DNA of 64,000 bases from Myxococcota bacterium (GTDB taxonomy: Bacteria > Myxococcota_A > Bradymonadia > UBA7976 > UBA1532). The notes beneath the pieces are model-generated. The model was not told the DNA's origin. It saw only the letters and a list, made by a program, of their open reading frames with translations, and made no database searches. Both the position numbers and the translations under genes were made by a program. Shown here piece after piece: positions 38,097 through 47,943 of this stretch. The stretch is from assembly GCA_023150895.1 (NCBI GenBank), contig JAKLJY010000002.1:1-64000 (forward strand). The letters are read 5' to 3'. Within the stretch, counting starts at the first letter, position 1; the number at the start of each line of letters is the position of its first letter.

Positions 38097-38144
38097 GCGG
38101 ACCCGCCCCGCGGCGACTTCAGCGGCGCCGCGAGAACCAAGAAA

Positions 38145-38177
38145 AAAGCCGGTATCGAGAGCTTCGATACCGGCTTT
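38145..38177. terminator. Bidirectional intrinsic terminator
   Basis: 14-bp perfect stem AAAGCCGGTATCGA / TCGATACCGGCTTT with a 5-base loop. On the plus strand it is followed by CTCTTTTT, on the minus strand by TTTCTTGG after the A-rich stem end. It ends the yciO transcript in one direction and the tRNA-Pro transcript in the other. Confidence 0.88.
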
Positions 38178-38182
38178 CTCTT

Positions 38183-38251
<69 letters not shown>

Positions 38252-38261
<10 letters not shown>

Positions 38262-38944
38262 ACAGGGGTGACCGCCGACGCTTGCCCCCGGGCCCCGGCC
38301 CGAATCTCGTCAATCGCTTGACGGTAATCCGGTGCGCCGAAGACCGCGGAGCCCGCCACCAGAACGTTTGCTCCAGCGGCAGCCGCGTCAAAAGCGGTGC
38401 GGGAATTTATGCCCCCATCGACTTGGATGTCAATCTTCAATCCGCGTTTTTCGATCAAATCCCGGAGCGCCCGAATCTTCGGGAGCACGTTCGGGATGAA
38501 ACGCTGGCCGCCGAAGCCCGGGTTGACGGTCATCAGGAGCACGAGATCGACGTCCTCGAGGACGTGCTCGATGAGGGCGAGGGGGGCGTGCGGGTTCAGG
38601 CTGACGCCGACGCGCGCACCGGTCGCGCGGATGACCTGCAGCGAACGGTGCAGGTGGGGGCAGGCCTCGGCGTGGACGGTGATCGAGTCCGCCCCGGCCT
38701 TGCGGAACTCCGCGACGTAGGCGTCCGGCCGCTCGATCATCAGGTGAACGTCGAACGGCAGCGTCGTCGCCGGGCGCGCGGCGGCGACGATCACCGGGCC
38801 GAGGGTGAGGTTCGGGACGAAGTGGCCGTCCATCACGTCGACGTGAATCCAGTCGGCCCCGGCGGCGGCCACGGCGGCGACCTCTTCGCGCAGGCGGCCG
38901 AAGTCGCAGGAGAGAATCGAGGGGGCGATGAGCAGGTCGGCCAT
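38252..38944 (-). CDS. rpe: Ribulose-phosphate 3-epimerase
   Basis: 230 residues. Signature motifs [55 protein letters not shown] and [21 protein letters not shown] contain the metal ligands and catalytic Asp residues of the TIM-barrel epimerase. The enzyme interconverts ribulose 5-phosphate and xylulose 5-phosphate and pairs with the transketolase gene ~2.5 kb away. The start ATG 38944 is chosen by family length. The last codons and TAG stop lie inside the 5' end of the tRNA-Pro gene. Confidence 0.93.
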
Positions 38945-38978
38945 CGGCGCCATCGTACCACTGGTATGCTCGGGCCCC

Positions 38979-39878
38979 ATGCAACTTCGCCTCGTCTCGT
39001 GGCCGCTCCTGTCGTGCGCGCTCGTCGCGTGCGGCGGACGGCCCCCGGCGGACGGCGCCGCCTCGACGGCTTCCGCGCCCGCGCCCGCCCCCGACCCTGC
39101 GCCGGGACTCGACTGCCTGAACGCGCCGGACCTCTCCGTCGCGTCGCCGACCCTCGAGGACTGGGTGGCCGCGAACGACGCCGGCGGCGTCCCCCGATTG
39201 CTCGACCTCGGCGGCATCTCCGGCGGGTTTCAGGCCGTGATCGGCATGCACCGCCTTTCGCTGCGGCCCGCGGGCGGGGGCATCGCCGCCCCCCGGGTCG
39301 AGCTGGAGCGGGACCTCGGCGCGGTGGTCGGCGTCGACCTCGGGGGAGAGACCTGGCCCATCGCGCTCGAGACGCTCGACGGCGAGCGCGCGCGGCTCGG
39401 GTCGCCGCTCGACGCCCCCGTCGTGCGCGGCGCGTTCGCCAGCGACGTGACGGGGGACGGGGTCCCGGACGCGGTCCTCGCCCTCACCGCGCGGGGGCTG
39501 CGCGAGGGCCCGGCCGACGAGGACGCTTTCCTGAGCACACGGGACCACCAACGCGCCAACGCGTACGCCGTGCTGCTCGTCGTGGACGCCGCACGCTCCG
39601 CCGCCTACACGTGGCCTGTTTTCGTGAGCCACCAGGACCGCGTGTCAGGTGGGGATGGCACGGAGCGCGTCCGGCAGGTGGGCATGCGCGTCGACGACAC
39701 GCCACCCCCGCTCCCGTGGACGGCCGGGTTCCAGCGGTCGTTCCACGCCGCGAGTCGATTCTCCGACCGACTCGCCGGGCAACGCCGCACCCGGGTCATC
39801 GCCGGGTTTTACGTCTTCGCGGGGTCGCCCTACGGCGCGCCGTTCACTCGCCGGGAGGTCTGCCGGGCGGAGCGCTGA
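38979..39878 (+). CDS. Hypothetical lipoprotein with FG-GAP-like loop
   Basis: 299 residues. The lipoprotein signal [10 protein letters not shown] has the lipidated Cys18. An Ala/Pro linker follows. [15 protein letters not shown] is a Ca-binding FG-GAP/integrin-type loop, flanked by beta-strand rich sequence. No family is assigned. Divergent from rpe with only 34 bases between the start codons, so the promoters must be inside the neighbouring gene or very short. Likely periplasmic or outer membrane. Confidence 0.75.
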   Translation: MQLRLVSWPLLSCALVACGGRPPADGAASTASAPAPAPDPAPGLDCLNAPDLSVASPTLEDWVAANDAGGVPRLLDLGGISGGFQAVIGMHRLSLRPAGGGIAAPRVELERDLGAVVGVDLGGETWPIALETLDGERARLGSPLDAPVVRGAFASDVTGDGVPDAVLALTARGLREGPADEDAFLSTRDHQRANAYAVLLVVDAARSAAYTWPVFVSHQDRVSGGDGTERVRQVGMRVDDTPPPLPWTAGFQRSFHAASRFSDRLAGQRRTRVIAGFYVFAGSPYGAPFTRREVCRAER

Positions 39879-39891
39879 GCGGGGCCGGGGG

Positions 39892-41382
39892 TCAGGGCGC
39901 GCAGTCCGCCGGGCTGTTGCAGAGGTTCTCGGCCTCGCCGCAGAGGCCGTCGCCGTCGACGATGCAGCTGAAACCGCCGACGCAGAGCTCGCACATGCCG
40001 TCGACGATGGCCGTGCAGCCGACCTGCGTCGTGCCGGGGCAACACGGCAGCGCGCCGGGCACGACCGCCCCCGAGCCGCCGGCCGGGATGCAGTCGACGG
40101 GGGCCTCGGCGCAGTCGTCCGGGCTGTTGCAGAGGTTCTCGCCGGGGCCGCAAAGGCCGTCGCCCGAGGCAATGCAGACGAAGCCGCCATCGAGCCCCTC
40201 GCAGCGACCGTCGATGACCTCGAACACACCGGCGGGCGTCAGACCACCGCAACACGGCGGTGCGTCGGGAACGACCGGCCCGACCTCGCCGGCGCCGATG
40301 CACTGCTCGCCGGCGGGGACGCAGCACTGCGCGCTCCGGCCTTCGGGACAGTCGAGCGGCGGCTCGCCGACGAACCCCTGCCGGCAGGGGACCATCCAGT
40401 CCTCGCAGTAGCCCCCGGTCGCCTCGCAGGAGCCGGGCTCGGCCGGCGGCTCGCAGGTCTCGAGCGAGACGCAGAGCCAGCACCCGCCGCGGACCACCGC
40501 CGTCTGGCCTTCGCCGCAGTCGGGCCGGATGGCGTTGCACTCGAGCACGTTCTCGCTCTGACAGCCATGGGGCACGCAGGCCGAGACGCAATCGTCGCAG
40601 ACCGGGCAGGAGCCGTGCGCACACGGATCGCACCGATCGTCGGGCAGACACTCGGCATCCGACGCACACCGCGTCTCGGCGGTACACGAGACCGGGTCGA
40701 CGCAGGCCCAACAGTGGCCCTGCACGGCCGAGATGAACCCCGCCGGGCACTCGGGCTCGGGCATCGGGCAGTCCGGCGAGGTGCCGTCGTCGCACTGCGT
40801 CGCCCGGCACTCGCCCTGCAGCGCGACGTTGACGCCGGCGCCGGCCGCTTCGCAGGCGTTGCCGTACGTATTGCCGTCACAGCCGCAGACGGGCGCGTAG
40901 ACCTGGTCGCAGGCCATCGGCCGCGGCGTACAGGTGCCCGTCGGCGCGCCCGGCGGGCAGTCGCCTTCGGGGTGGGCGCAGTACTCGCCGGCGTCGCAGT
41001 CCTCGTTGAGGATGCAGCCGCCCGGCGGGGTGTGACCGTCGGGGTCCGGGACCAGCGCGTCCGGGGGCACGGCGCCGCCCGGCCCGGCGTCGGCGCCCGG
41101 GTTGCCGCCGGTGCTGCCGCCCGTCGCGCCGCCGGTCGAGCCGCCAGTGGCACCGCCGGTCGAGCCGCCGGTCGCGCCGCCGGTGGAGCCGCCGACGATG
41201 CCCCCTCCGCTCCCGCCCGAGCCGCCGGGGCCCGCGTCGAGGACCTCCCCCCCGCCCTGACCCCCGGCCGCCGAGCCCCCGCCGCCGGCGTCATCCCCGC
41301 CGTCGCAGGCCGGCAGGCCGACCGCCGCCGCCATCCCGAGAAGCCATACCAGATGCCGGGTTTCGATTCCGTTTCGCCGCAT
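39892..41382 (-). CDS. Cys-rich lipoprotein with Gly/Ser/Thr linker, Kazal-like domain and tandem C-terminal repeats
   Basis: 496 residues, start with AAGGAG six bases upstream. Lipobox VGLPAC (Cys26). A linker of 8-residue GGSTGGAT units follows. CDQVYAPVCGCDGNTYGNACEAAGAGVNVALQGEC has the spacing of a Kazal protease-inhibitor domain. The C-terminal ~105 residues are two similar ~52-residue units, each ending DGLCGPGENLCNSPDDC or close. The cysteines suggest an extracellular disulfide-rich protein, probably outer-membrane anchored. Inhibitor activity is inferred only from the Kazal-like spacing. Confidence 0.75.
   Translation of the reverse strand: MRRNGIETRHLVWLLGMAAAVGLPACDGGDDAGGGGSAAGGQGGGEVLDAGPGGSGGSGGGIVGGSTGGATGGSTGGATGGSTGGATGGSTGGNPGADAGPGGAVPPDALVPDPDGHTPPGGCILNEDCDAGEYCAHPEGDCPPGAPTGTCTPRPMACDQVYAPVCGCDGNTYGNACEAAGAGVNVALQGECRATQCDDGTSPDCPMPEPECPAGFISAVQGHCWACVDPVSCTAETRCASDAECLPDDRCDPCAHGSCPVCDDCVSACVPHGCQSENVLECNAIRPDCGEGQTAVVRGGCWLCVSLETCEPPAEPGSCEATGGYCEDWMVPCRQGFVGEPPLDCPEGRSAQCCVPAGEQCIGAGEVGPVVPDAPPCCGGLTPAGVFEVIDGRCEGLDGGFVCIASGDGLCGPGENLCNSPDDCAEAPVDCIPAGGSGAVVPGALPCCPGTTQVGCTAIVDGMCELCVGGFSCIVDGDGLCGEAENLCNSPADCAP
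41105..41194. repeat. 24-base coding repeat (GGSTGGAT)n
   Basis: About 3.7 copies of a 24-base unit encode the Gly/Ser/Thr linker of the lipoprotein gene. Likely prone to length variation between strains. Confidence 0.7.
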
Positions 41383-41491
41383 GATCGTCTCCTTCAGCCA
41401 GGACTCGCTCGACGCGCCGTGCCCCGACGAGTCGGGTCCGCGGCGACGTCGGCGCGATCATGCGCCGAACGGGAAGATCGAAACCAGCAAA

Positions 41492-41513
41492 GGCCCACAT
41501 TCGGGTGTGGACC
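41492..41513 (-). terminator. Candidate terminator of tkt
   Basis: Minus strand GGTCCACA-CCCGAA-TGTGGGCC (8 bp, one G-U) followed by TTTGC, 14 bases after the tkt stop codon. Confidence 0.5.
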
Positions 41514-41526
41514 GGGGCGCAGGCCC

Positions 41527-43521
41527 TCAGCCGGCCAGCCAGGCGCGGACACGCTCGGTGACGGCGGCGGCCGTCAGGCCGAACTTCTCGGCGAGCACGG
41601 CCGCGGGGGCCGAGGCGCCGAATCGATCCAGACCGATGTTCAGCCCGCCGAGGCCGGTCAGGGCTTTCCAGGGCAGCGTCACGCCCGCCTCGACGCTGAC
41701 GATGCGAGCATGCCCCGGCGGCAGCAGCGCGTCCCGGTACTCGGCCGGCTGCTGCAGGAACAGCGCGACGGAGGGCATCGAGATCACCCGCACGGCGCGG
41801 CCCTCGGCGGCGAGGGCGTCGGCCGCGGCCAGGCAGAGTTGCAGCTCCGACCCCGTGCCGACGAACACGACGTCGGGCTTCTCGGCTTCGCGAACGACGT
41901 AGCCACCCCGCAGGACGTCCGTCGGCTGGAACGCCGCCGGGCGGGTGACCGCGGGCAGGTTCTGCCGGGTGAGCGCGAGCGCCACCGGCCCGCGGGCCCG
42001 GCTGAGGGCGAACGTCCAGGCCATGGCCGTCTCGAGGCCGTCCGCCGGGCGGAACTCGATGACCCCCGGAATGAGTCGCAGCGCCCAGAGGTGCTCCACG
42101 GGCTGATGCGTCGGGCCGTCCTCGCCCAGAAAGACGCTGTCGTGCGTCAGGATGAACACGTTGGGCAGGTGGCTGAGCGCGGCGAGGCGCACCGCCGGGC
42201 GCAGGTAGTCCGCGAAGACCAGGAACGTCCCGCCGAAGACGCGGAAACCGCCGTGGAGCAGCACGCCGTTGTTGATGGACGCCATCGCGTGCTCGCGGAT
42301 GCCGTAGTGCACGAGGCGGCCGTCCGGCGTCTCGCGCTGGAACACCCCGAACGCGTGGAAGTCGATGCCGTTGGACTCGGTGAGATCCGCCGAACCGCCG
42401 ATCAGACCGGGCATCGCCCGCGCGGCCTCGGCGAGGGCGGCCCCCGAGAGCTTGCGCGTCGCCCCTGCCGCCGGTGTGGCCGCGACCAGGCGTTCGGCGA
42501 GGTCGTCCGGGGCGCGGTTGCGCATCAGGACGTCGAGCAGGGTGGCCTTCTCCGGGTTGCGGCGCGCCCAGTCGCGGTGACCGGCCTCCCAGGCCACCCG
42601 CGCCTGAATCTTGTCCTGCCGGGCGGCGGCGAAGAACGCACGAACGTCGTCGGGGATGTGGAACGTCTCCGCGGGCCAGCCCAGGTTCGCGCGGGTCGCC
42701 GCCATCTCCTTGGCGCCGAGCGGCGAGCCGTGCACGCCGGCGGAATCGACCTTGTTGGGGCTGCCCTGACCGATGTGCGTGCGGCAGATGACCAGGGTCG
42801 GCCGCTCGCGCTCGCGGGTGGCCTGCTTCAGCGCCCCCCGGATCTCGTCGTGGTCGTGGCCGTCCGCATGCAGGACGTTCCAACCGAAGGCCTCGAAGCG
42901 GGCCTCCACGTCCTCGGTGAAGGCGAGATCCGTGTTGCCGTCGATGCTGATGTCGTTGTCGTCGTAGATCCAGATGAGGTTGGAGAGGCCCCAGTGGCCG
43001 GCCAGCGACGCCGCCTCGGAGCTGATGCCCTCCATGAGATCGCCGTCGCCGCACATGACGAAGACGCGCTGCGGGACGACGTTGAAGTCCGCCGTGCCGA
43101 CGCGGGCGGCCAGCATGCGCGCCGCGAGCGCCATGCCCACGGAGTTCGCCACGCCCTGCCCGAGCGGGCCGGTCGTCGTCTCGACCCCCGGCGTCAGGCC
43201 GACCTCCGGGTGCCCCGGGGTCAGGGCGTCCCACTGCCGGAACGACTTGAGGTCGTCGAGCGAGACGTCGTACCCCCACAGGTGCAGCAGCGAGTACAGC
43301 AACATCGACGCGTGCCCGCACGAGAGTACGAAGCGGTCGCGGGCCCACCAGGCCGGCTGCGTCGGGTCGAAGCGCAGGAACTCGTGCCAGAGGACGAAGG
43401 CGATGTCCGCCTGTCCCATCGGCGCCCCCGGGTGCCCGGAGTTGGCCTTCTCGACGCCGTCCGCGGCGAGCATGCGGATGGTATCGCTGATTTGTCGGCG
43501 AAGGGCGGGGGTCAGGTGCAT
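41527..43521 (-). CDS. tkt: Transketolase
   Basis: 664 residues, ATG with GGAG six bases upstream. Typical landmarks: ANSGHPGAPMGQADI, SCGHASMLLYSLLHL, TGPLGQGVANSVGMA, the thiamine-diphosphate motif GDGDLMEGISSEAASLAGHWGLSNL..DDN, HDSVFLGEDGPTHQPVEHL and a C-terminal SVEAGVTLPWKAL region. Full length for the family (about 660-680). It transfers two-carbon units in the pentose-phosphate pathway and functions with Rpe encoded ~2.5 kb downstream. Cytoplasmic. Confidence 0.96.
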   Translation of the reverse strand: MHLTPALRRQISDTIRMLAADGVEKANSGHPGAPMGQADIAFVLWHEFLRFDPTQPAWWARDRFVLSCGHASMLLYSLLHLWGYDVSLDDLKSFRQWDALTPGHPEVGLTPGVETTTGPLGQGVANSVGMALAARMLAARVGTADFNVVPQRVFVMCGDGDLMEGISSEAASLAGHWGLSNLIWIYDDNDISIDGNTDLAFTEDVEARFEAFGWNVLHADGHDHDEIRGALKQATRERERPTLVICRTHIGQGSPNKVDSAGVHGSPLGAKEMAATRANLGWPAETFHIPDDVRAFFAAARQDKIQARVAWEAGHRDWARRNPEKATLLDVLMRNRAPDDLAERLVAATPAAGATRKLSGAALAEAARAMPGLIGGSADLTESNGIDFHAFGVFQRETPDGRLVHYGIREHAMASINNGVLLHGGFRVFGGTFLVFADYLRPAVRLAALSHLPNVFILTHDSVFLGEDGPTHQPVEHLWALRLIPGVIEFRPADGLETAMAWTFALSRARGPVALALTRQNLPAVTRPAAFQPTDVLRGGYVVREAEKPDVVFVGTGSELQLCLAAADALAAEGRAVRVISMPSVALFLQQPAEYRDALLPPGHARIVSVEAGVTLPWKALTGLGGLNIGLDRFGASAPAAVLAEKFGLTAAAVTERVRAWLAG

Positions 43522-43623
43522 CGGGCGCTCCGGTTTCGGTCGAAAAAGCGCCCGGATTCTGCATGAGGCGCCCCGCGGGGGCAATCGGCGGGCGTGATCG
43601 GTCGCACGCTCGCGGCGGGCGAA

Positions 43624-45843
43624 TCAGCGCCCGGCGCGGAAGCGCAGCCCGAGCGCCTCGAGGATGAAGGCGTGGGTGTCGACGGCCTCCTCGATCTTCT
43701 CGCGCAGCGCCGTGCCCTGCCCGTGGCCGGCGTGCGCGCTCGTGCGCAACAGCACCATCCCTTCGGGATCGGCCGCCTGCAGCCGCGCCGTCATCTTGCG
43801 CGACTCGGCGGGGTTGACCCGGGTGTCGTTCTCGCCGGTCACGAGCAGGACCCGCGGGTAACGCGTGCCGTCGACGACCCGGTGGTACGGCGAATAGGCG
43901 TGCAGCGCCCGGAACTGCGCCGGATCGGCGACGGTGCCGTACTCGGGCACGTTGAAGGCGCCGTTGGGCGATCGCTCCGTGCGGAGCATGTCGTAAATGC
44001 CGACGAACGAGACCACCGCGCGGACGAGCGTCGGGTGCTGCGTCAGCATCGCGCCCATCAGGAGGCCACCGTTGCTGCCCCCCTTGATCACCGTCCGGTC
44101 GGGCCGCGTGTAGCCGCGCGCCTGCAGGTGCGACACCACGGCGGCGAAGTCGTCGAAGACGTTCTGCTTCTGCAGCAGGCGCCCCTGCGCGTGCCACGTC
44201 GCGCCGAACTCGGCCCCGCCGCGCAGGTTGGCGACCGCGAGCACGACACCGTGGTCGAGCAGCACGCGGTCGAGCGCGTTGAACGTCGGCGTCAGGCTGA
44301 TGGCGTAACCCCCGTACCCCGTGACGAGCGCCGGGTGGCTGCCGTCGAGTTTCAGACCCTTGCGATGCACGATGTTCACGGGCACGAGCGTCCCGTCCTT
44401 GCTCGTCGCCCGCTCGCGCACGACGACGCAGTCCTCGAAGTCCAGACCGTCCGGCGGACGCACCGCGAGCGCCGTCTTGCGCGTCCGCCCGCGCGCCGCG
44501 TCGTGCATCGCCCAGTACGGCGGGTCGAGGTACGACGTGAGCTGGAAGAGCACCGTCTCGGCGCCGAAGCGGGTCAGGCCGTTGGCGGCGCCGACGGGTG
44601 GCTGCGTCGGTTTCGGCCGCGCCCGGCCCCGGTGGTCGAAAACGCGGATCTCGCTCGGTCCGCCCAATTGGTAGGTCAGAAAGACGTGCCGATCGGTCAC
44701 CAGCATCACCCGGGGGTCCCAGAAGTCGGAGACGAGCGTCTCCGGGCCCTCGGGGACGACGGTGCGCGCCGCGGCCAACGCCGGGACGGGTGCATCGGGG
44801 GCGACCGTCAGGTGGACGAGACGACCGCGCGGGGTCTCGCCGCGCGCGATGGCGAACAGCCCGTCCGCGGGCCCGAGCGCCGCCTGCACCAGGGGGTCGT
44901 CGAAGCCGGACACCGCCACCCAGCGCCCGCCGCGGTCCCGGACGTGCAGCGCGAACCGCCCGCTGTCCCCGTCCTGCACCGTCGCCAGCACGCGACCGTC
45001 GGGGGCCACTTCGAGCTGATACTCGGCGATGCGCGGAAAGTCCTTCCCGAGCTCGTAGGTGTCCTCGGCCGTGGGCGTGCCGAGCGTGTGCGCGTAGACC
45101 TGGACGTGGAAGTTCAGGTCCGCCGCCGGCCGCTCGCCGGCGCGCGGGTAGCGCGTGTAGTAGAAGCGCCGTCCGTCGGGCGCCCAGGCCAGCGCGCCGC
45201 CCGCCGTGCCGCCGTTGACGCGGGGCACCGTGTCGCCGAGGTCGCGCCCGGTCTCCACCTCGAAGACGTGGACGTCGCCCGTTTCGGAGCCGCCGGCCGA
45301 CAGGGACACCGCCACGAGGCGCCCGTCCGGCGACGGCACGAACCAGTCGATGCTCGTGCCGCCGGTGGCGTCCAGCGCCGCGGGATCGACGACGATCTTC
45401 GCGTCGTCCGGGCGCGGCAGACCGCCCTTCTCGGGCATCACGACGATGAACGGTTGCTGGCGGGGGGGCTCGGCTTTCAGTGCGAAAACCCGCCCGCCGG
45501 CGACGGCGAGGGCCCGGTGGCGCCGGGGCGGGACCTTGCCGCCCGTCAGGATGTCCGTCACGCGCGCCCGCAGCGCCGGCGTGTCCGGCCAGGCGTCGAG
45601 AAAGGCCCGCGAGCGGGCGTTCTGCGCGGCCGTCCAGGCCTTGACCTCGGGGTCGTCTGCCGGCTGCTCCAGCCAGCGGTAGGGGTCGACGACGGTCACC
45701 CCGTGGTAGGTGTCGGTGATCGGACGAACCGGCGTGTCGATCGCCGGCAGCGCGGCGGCCGTCGCGCTCGGCGTCGCACCGGCGAGCAGCAGGCAGAGGC
45801 ACGGAGCGAGCGCGGCGCGCAGCATCTGGAGCGTGGGGGACAT
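43624..45843 (-). CDS. Prolyl oligopeptidase family (S9A) serine peptidase, exported
   Basis: 739 residues from ATG 45843 with GGAG six bases upstream; a signal peptide (LRAALAPCLCLLLAGATPSATAAA) begins there. The propeller domain starts DPYRWLEQPADDPEVKAW, the usual S9A start. The catalytic domain has S590 (KGGSNGGLLMG), D673 (TGENDTRV) and H707 (SAHAGHG), a complete triad. These enzymes cut short proline-containing peptides. The signal peptide suggests a periplasmic enzyme. The start lies 96 bases from the divergent ABC1 gene. Confidence 0.92.
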   Translation of the reverse strand: MSPTLQMLRAALAPCLCLLLAGATPSATAAALPAIDTPVRPITDTYHGVTVVDPYRWLEQPADDPEVKAWTAAQNARSRAFLDAWPDTPALRARVTDILTGGKVPPRRHRALAVAGGRVFALKAEPPRQQPFIVVMPEKGGLPRPDDAKIVVDPAALDATGGTSIDWFVPSPDGRLVAVSLSAGGSETGDVHVFEVETGRDLGDTVPRVNGGTAGGALAWAPDGRRFYYTRYPRAGERPAADLNFHVQVYAHTLGTPTAEDTYELGKDFPRIAEYQLEVAPDGRVLATVQDGDSGRFALHVRDRGGRWVAVSGFDDPLVQAALGPADGLFAIARGETPRGRLVHLTVAPDAPVPALAAARTVVPEGPETLVSDFWDPRVMLVTDRHVFLTYQLGGPSEIRVFDHRGRARPKPTQPPVGAANGLTRFGAETVLFQLTSYLDPPYWAMHDAARGRTRKTALAVRPPDGLDFEDCVVVRERATSKDGTLVPVNIVHRKGLKLDGSHPALVTGYGGYAISLTPTFNALDRVLLDHGVVLAVANLRGGAEFGATWHAQGRLLQKQNVFDDFAAVVSHLQARGYTRPDRTVIKGGSNGGLLMGAMLTQHPTLVRAVVSFVGIYDMLRTERSPNGAFNVPEYGTVADPAQFRALHAYSPYHRVVDGTRYPRVLLVTGENDTRVNPAESRKMTARLQAADPEGMVLLRTSAHAGHGQGTALREKIEEAVDTHAFILEALGLRFRAGR

Positions 45844-45892
45844 GGGCAACTCCGGGGACGTTTGCCGCGCACGGTAGGCCACCGCGGACGCC

Positions 45893-45909
45893 TTCGCACG
45901 AACATTGCC
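45893..45909 (+). promoter_or_regulatory. Sigma-54-like promoter candidate ahead of the ABC1 gene
   Basis: TTCGCACG-AACA-TTGCC: the -12 GC is correct but the -24 reads CG instead of GG, which weakens the call. Start of transcription would lie about 20 bases before the ATG at 45940. Confidence 0.25.
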
Positions 45910-45939
45910 GGCAGCCCCGACGCGCGCGACACTGCGCGG

Positions 45940-47643
45940 ATGTTCGGAAGCACCGGCCAGGACCTCGCACGGCTGCGGCAGATCGCCGGCATCCTGGCTC
46001 GCCACGGGTACGCTCACCTCGCCGAGAGCCTGGGGGCGGGACGCGCGCCGACCGACGATCGCTCCGTGGACGAGGCGCGCGAGGTGCTCGGCGCCCCGGT
46101 CCGTTTGCGGATGCTGCTGCAGGAGCTCGGGCCGACCTTCGTGAAGCTCGGCCAGGTACTTTCGAGCCGCCCGGACCTCGTGCCGACGGAGTACCAGCGC
46201 GAGCTCGCGCACCTGCAGGACAACGTGGGCGCGCTCCCCTTCTCGGAGATTCAGGCGCAGCTCGCCGCCGCCTGGCGCTGCGACCCCGCCCTGCACCTCG
46301 CGCACGTCGACGAGACGCCGCTCGCCACCGCGAGCATCGCGCAGGTCCACCGGGCCCGCCTGCACGACGGCCGCGAGGTGGTCGTCAAGGTGCAGCGCCC
46401 GGCGCTCGAGCCCACCATCCGGGCGGACATCGACCTTTTGTACCTCGTGGCACGCCTGCTCGAAGCGACGATCGAGGAGGCCGGCCTGTACCAGCCCTAC
46501 GAGGTCATTCGCGCCTTCGAGCAGGCCATTCTCGAAGAGCTCGACTTCACGGTCGAGGCCCGCAACGCCCGGGCTTTCGCGGCGAATTTCGCCCAGAACG
46601 AACGGCTCGTCGTCCCGGCCATCGTCGACGCGCTGAGCGCCCGCACCGTGCTCGTCATGGAGTTCATCAAGGGCGTCAAGATCACGCAGCTCTGTGAGGC
46701 ACCGCCCGAGGGGGTGGACGTCGACGCCGTCCTGCACACCGTGCTCGACGCGGCGTTCCAGATGGCCTTCGTCGACGGCCTCTTCCATGGCGATCCCCAC
46801 CCGGGCAACGTCATGGTCACGCCGGACGGCAAGGTCTGTCTGCTCGACTTCGGCCTCGTGGGCCGGCTGACCTCGAACATGCAGCAGACGATCATCCAGC
46901 TCTCGCTGGCGATCGCGACGCGGGACGCCGAAGCCGTGACGCGGTTGGTCTATCGCATCGGGCAGCCGCAGGAGCGCATGTCGCTCGGCGTCTTCCGGGA
47001 CCGCGTCTCGGACATGATGGCGCGGTATCTCGTCCGCCGCCTCGACGAGGTCGACGCGGCCAGCCTGCTCAACGAGCTGCTCGATCTGGCGCTGAAGTAC
47101 AAGATCCGCGTGCCGCCGGACTACGCGTTGCTCGCCAAGTCGTCGGTCACCATCGAGGGCGTCATCCGGCAATTGCGGCCGACGCTCGACATCGCCAAGA
47201 CGATCCTGCCCTACGCGCAGAAGCTCATGGCCGATCGCTACTCGCCGGACGCCGTCGGCCGCCTCGCCCTGCGCAGCGCCGTCACGCTGCTCGACAGCGC
47301 ACAGCAGCTCCCGTTGATCGCGCACCAGATCGTCACGGATCTCGAGGCCGGACGCCTGACCGTTCAGGTCTCCAACTCCGAGCTCGACCGCCTGAGCCGC
47401 TCGCTCAACGACCTCGGCACCAAGGTGTTCCTGGGCATGGTGGCCATGGGCCTCATCCTGGGCACGTTCTTCGTGCTCGCGCGCTACCCGTGGGAGTTCC
47501 ACGGGGTGAGCCTCTGGGCCGCGTTCGGCGGCGGCGTGGCGCTGTGGCTCGTCTTCATGGTCGTGAGCTGGCACTTTCTCTACACGCGCCTCAAGAAGGT
47601 CAGCGTCCGGGCCCTGCTGAAACTCATCGGCCGAAGGCGCTAG
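45940..47643 (+). CDS. ABC1/UbiB/AarF-family atypical kinase
   Basis: 567 residues. Family motifs: the KxGQ region LGPTFVKLGQVLSSRPDLVPTEY, ATASIAQVHRA (Ala-rich loop), VVVKVQRP (Lys), ILEELDF, VMEFIKGVKI, HGDPHPGN and LLDFGLVGRL. Two C-terminal membrane helices (VFLGMVAMGLILGTFFVL; FGGGVALWLVFMVVSW). UbiB-type proteins support ubiquinone or other isoprenoid lipid homeostasis with ATPase activity. No quinone biosynthesis gene is adjacent, so no more specific role can be given. First gene of an apparent three-gene unit. Confidence 0.93.
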   Translation: MFGSTGQDLARLRQIAGILARHGYAHLAESLGAGRAPTDDRSVDEAREVLGAPVRLRMLLQELGPTFVKLGQVLSSRPDLVPTEYQRELAHLQDNVGALPFSEIQAQLAAAWRCDPALHLAHVDETPLATASIAQVHRARLHDGREVVVKVQRPALEPTIRADIDLLYLVARLLEATIEEAGLYQPYEVIRAFEQAILEELDFTVEARNARAFAANFAQNERLVVPAIVDALSARTVLVMEFIKGVKITQLCEAPPEGVDVDAVLHTVLDAAFQMAFVDGLFHGDPHPGNVMVTPDGKVCLLDFGLVGRLTSNMQQTIIQLSLAIATRDAEAVTRLVYRIGQPQERMSLGVFRDRVSDMMARYLVRRLDEVDAASLLNELLDLALKYKIRVPPDYALLAKSSVTIEGVIRQLRPTLDIAKTILPYAQKLMADRYSPDAVGRLALRSAVTLLDSAQQLPLIAHQIVTDLEAGRLTVQVSNSELDRLSRSLNDLGTKVFLGMVAMGLILGTFFVLARYPWEFHGVSLWAAFGGGVALWLVFMVVSWHFLYTRLKKVSVRALLKLIGRRR

Positions 47644-47655
47644 AGTGGTGATCCC

Positions 47656-47943
47656 ATGAGCTTCACCCGCGGACTCCCCACCGCCCACTGCCCCGCCTGT
47701 GCCGAGGACCAGCTCGTCTGGCGCGATCCGGAGACGAACGCGCCGCGCTGTCTCGGCTGTGACGCACTGCTCGACGAGGCGCAGATCGGGCACGCCCGCG
47801 CGGCCGAGGTCGCCGACCGACACGACTACGTGTTCCTCGACGTCACGCAGAGCGCCGAGGCGTGTGGCTGCGACACCTGCCCCGCCCACGGCCACTGCGA
47901 GCACACGCGCGACGACGCGCCCGAAACGGAGACGAGTCCATGA
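47656..47943 (+). CDS. Small zinc-ribbon-like protein
   Basis: 95 residues. HCPACAED...RCLGCD gives a four-Cys zinc ribbon, and a second Cys/His cluster (CGCDTCPAHGHCEH) follows near the C-terminus. No other domain recognised. It starts 12 bases after the ABC1 gene and overlaps the next gene (ATGA), so it is probably in the same operon. Function unknown. Confidence 0.7.
   Translation: MSFTRGLPTAHCPACAEDQLVWRDPETNAPRCLGCDALLDEAQIGHARAAEVADRHDYVFLDVTQSAEACGCDTCPAHGHCEHTRDDAPETETSP

Noticed and set aside
45893-45909. A firm sigma-54 promoter for the ABC1 gene
   Set aside because: The near-invariant -24 GG is changed to CG, so it is kept only as a weak candidate feature and not reported as a finding.
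43594-45939. N-terminal extension that would make the ABC1 protein 1349 residues
   Set aside because: The extension is antisense to the prolyl oligopeptidase; the ABC1 family starts at the ATG at 45940.
41291-45970. Very long minus-strand frame across transketolase and prolyl oligopeptidase
   Set aside because: It is an out-of-frame shadow; transketolase and S9A motifs lie in another frame and explain the region.
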